Assembly: GCA_013813825.1 (NCBI GenBank)
Contig: JACCRA010000653.1
Span: forward strand, 1-6,318
Reading direction: 5' to 3'
From: Pyrinomonadaceae bacterium
Lineage (GTDB): Bacteria; Acidobacteriota; Blastocatellia; Pyrinomonadales; Pyrinomonadaceae
Length of the DNA stretch: 6,318 nucleotides
The position numbers were made by a program, and so were the translations under genes. A model generated the notes under the pieces. That model was not told the origin of the DNA. It did no database searches and saw nothing but the letters and a program-made list of their open reading frames with translations. Positions 4,850 to 6,318 of the stretch are shown here, one piece after another. How positions within the stretch are numbered: position 1 is the stretch's first letter; every line of letters starts with the position of its first letter.

Positions 4850-6318
4850 TTACTGCCTCCCACCTGCTCCTCCGCTACTGCCAGCGTCGCGGCCTTCGGC
4901 GTCGAGCAGCGTGACGGTTTGCCCGACGCCTTCGAGCGAGCGCAATCCGGGTTCGATCACTGTGCGGTCGCCGACGATCAGGATTGCGGCGCGCGAGGGA
5001 TCGAGGTAGCGGTTGGCGACGCGCGTGATGTCGTCTTTGATGACAGCGCGGACGCGGGCGATATAGTTGTTGAAGTAGTCGTCGGGCAGGCCGTAGAGCA
5101 CCACGTCCGAAAGGCGGCCGGCGATCTGATCCGGCGTCTCGAAGCCGCGCGGATAGCCGCGGATGATCGCCTGCTTGGCGATTTCCAACTCGCGGTCACT
5201 GACGGGCATCTCGCCGCGGATGCCGCGCAACTCCTTGAGAAACTCGCTGACCGACTCTTTCGTGACCGCCGTCTGCACACCGGCCGAGGCGGTGAAGGGG
5301 CCGGCCGCTCGGCGGAAGTCGAAAGAGGTACGCGCGCCGTAGGTGTAGCTCTTGTCTTCGCGCAGGTTCAGATTGACGCGCGAGACGAAGCCGCCGCCGA
5401 GGATGTTGTTCATCACGAGCAGCGGGAAGAAGTCGGGCGTTGCGCGCTCGACGCCGATCTGTCCGATGGAAATGACCGACTGCGCCGCGCCCGGCTTATC
5501 GACGATGTAGATCGCCGCGCGCTCGCGCGCCGGCGGCGTTGAGAGGTTGACGGCCGGGACGGGCGCGCTCTTCCAATTGGCGAAGGCGCGCTCTAATTTT
5601 GGCATCAGCGAAGCCGCCGTTACGTCGCCGACGACGATGAGCGCGGCGTTGTTCGGCCGGTAATAAGTCTCGTAAAAGCGCCGGAGGTCGGCGTCGCCGA
5701 CGGCGCTCACCGAGGCGGTGTCGCCGATGGCCGGCTGCCCGTAGGGGTGTTTGCGCCCGTAGAGCAAGGAGGCGAAGACGAGATCGGAGACGGCATCGGC
5801 GTTGTCGCGCAATTGTGAAAGCTGCGCGAGGCGCGACGAACGCGCGCGCTCCAACTCGTCTTTCGGGAACGCGGGATTAACGATCACGTCCGCGTAAATT
5901 TCCAATGCCTTATCAATTTGGCGCTCGAGCGTGCGGAGCGTGACGCTGCTTGAATCACGGCCACTGCCGCTGCCGAGCTGCGCGCCGATGGCCGCAAGCT
6001 GGTTCGAGATGTCGAGCGCGGAGCGCGTGTTGGTCCCTTCGTCGAGTAGCGCGGCGGTGAGGCTGGCGAGGCCGGCGCGATCATTCTGGTCGGCTGCCGC
6101 GCCCGACTTGATCAGCAGGTTCATGCTGACGACGGGCAGTTCGTGGTGCTCGACGAGCAATACCTCCAAGCCGTTCGAGAGTTTCCGGCGCTGCACCTGC
6201 GGCAACTGAAAACGCGGATCGGTCTTCGGCGCAATCAGTTGCGCCGGCAAGGCCGCTGCCGCGCCGTCCGGCGTCTGGCCTCTCGCGTCCGCGCGTTTGG
6301 CGGGTGCGGCGGCTGTGG
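4850..6318 (-). CDS. M16 (insulinase-like) peptidase, zinc-site-lacking unit, 5' end outside window
   Basis: The frame stays open to the right edge, so the protein starts beyond 6318; 489 codons are visible before the TAA at 4850. The first internal start-like codon is a TTG at 6250 with no ribosome site, and Ala/Pro-rich residues precede it, as in a linker or post-signal region. Residue numbers below count from that TTG. An N-terminal M16 domain (about 20-220) begins KLSNGLEVLLVEHHELPVV. The segment GLASLTAALLDEGT (60-73) aligns without gaps to the usual GLAHFLEHMLFKGT, but the HxxEH positions are Ser63, Ala66 and Ala67, so zinc binding and proteolysis are not expected here. A second M16 domain (about 245-440) keeps NLREDKSYTYGA, including Arg297 and Tyr304, which bind substrate in M16 partner subunits. 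It is therefore either the inactive subunit of a two-gene M16 pair or the C-terminal half of a fused protease. The C-terminus is Gly/Ser-rich. Confidence 0.9.
   Translation of the reverse strand, partial: TAAAPAKRADARGQTPDGAAAALPAQLIAPKTDPRFQLPQVQRRKLSNGLEVLLVEHHELPVVSMNLLIKSGAAADQNDRAGLASLTAALLDEGTNTRSALDISNQLAAIGAQLGSGSGRDSSSVTLRTLERQIDKALEIYADVIVNPAFPKDELERARSSRLAQLSQLRDNADAVSDLVFASLLYGRKHPYGQPAIGDTASVSAVGDADLRRFYETYYRPNNAALIVVGDVTAASLMPKLERAFANWKSAPVPAVNLSTPPARERAAIYIVDKPGAAQSVISIGQIGVERATPDFFPLLVMNNILGGGFVSRVNLNLREDKSYTYGARTSFDFRRAAGPFTASAGVQTAVTKESVSEFLKELRGIRGEMPVSDRELEIAKQAIIRGYPRGFETPDQIAGRLSDVVLYGLPDDYFNNYIARVRAVIKDDITRVANRYLDPSRAAILIVGDRTVIEPGLRSLEGVGQTVTLLDAEGRDAGSSGGAGGRQ

Noticed and set aside
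4832..5542. Plus-strand open frame of 236 codons opposite the M16 gene.
   Set aside because: It is an antisense shadow of the conserved M16 frame, with Asp/Ala/Val/Arg-rich composition and no recognisable domain.

Overview
The window is about 60% G+C and carries four protein genes and one tRNA, mostly housekeeping and cell-envelope functions. The gene styles and the G+C-rich palindromic intergenic repeats would suit an Acidobacteriota-like bacterium (for example Blastocatellia). That placement is a judgement from memory of such genomes; nothing in the window proves it. A Gram-negative envelope is likely because the penicillin-binding protein is a class A PBP1A type.

Layout, left to right. 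A tRNA-Asn(GTT) gene lies on the minus strand at the very edge (1-72), with a near-consensus sigma70-type promoter behind it. An alpha/beta-hydrolase of the putative-esterase type follows on the plus strand (289-1026). It converges, across 75 bp with no visible terminator, on a long minus-strand gene for a bifunctional peptidoglycan synthase (PBP1A-like, 1102-3750, ATG start preferred over an upstream GTG). A 346-bp divergent spacer (3751-4096) holds the PBP promoter, with a perfect TATAAT. On its other side is a small plus-strand SET-domain protein with a post-SET cysteine motif (4097-4564). A convergent spacer (4565-4849) then holds a mirror-arranged set of palindromic repeats. The window ends inside a minus-strand M16 (insulinase-like) peptidase gene (4850-6318, 5' end outside) whose HxxEH zinc site is lost.

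The genes do not form one operon: strand alternates at each junction, so each is probably its own transcription unit. PBP1A builds and cross-links peptidoglycan in the periplasm. The M16 protein is probably the non-catalytic half of a periplasmic or membrane-linked protease. The esterase and the SET protein look cytoplasmic, with unknown substrates.

I found no CRISPR array, transposase, phage gene, toxin-antitoxin pair or defence system. The items most worth a second look are the nested inverted-repeat element at 4634-4831, the eukaryote-like SET plus post-SET arrangement in a very short bacterial protein, and the cleanly erased zinc site of the M16 protein.
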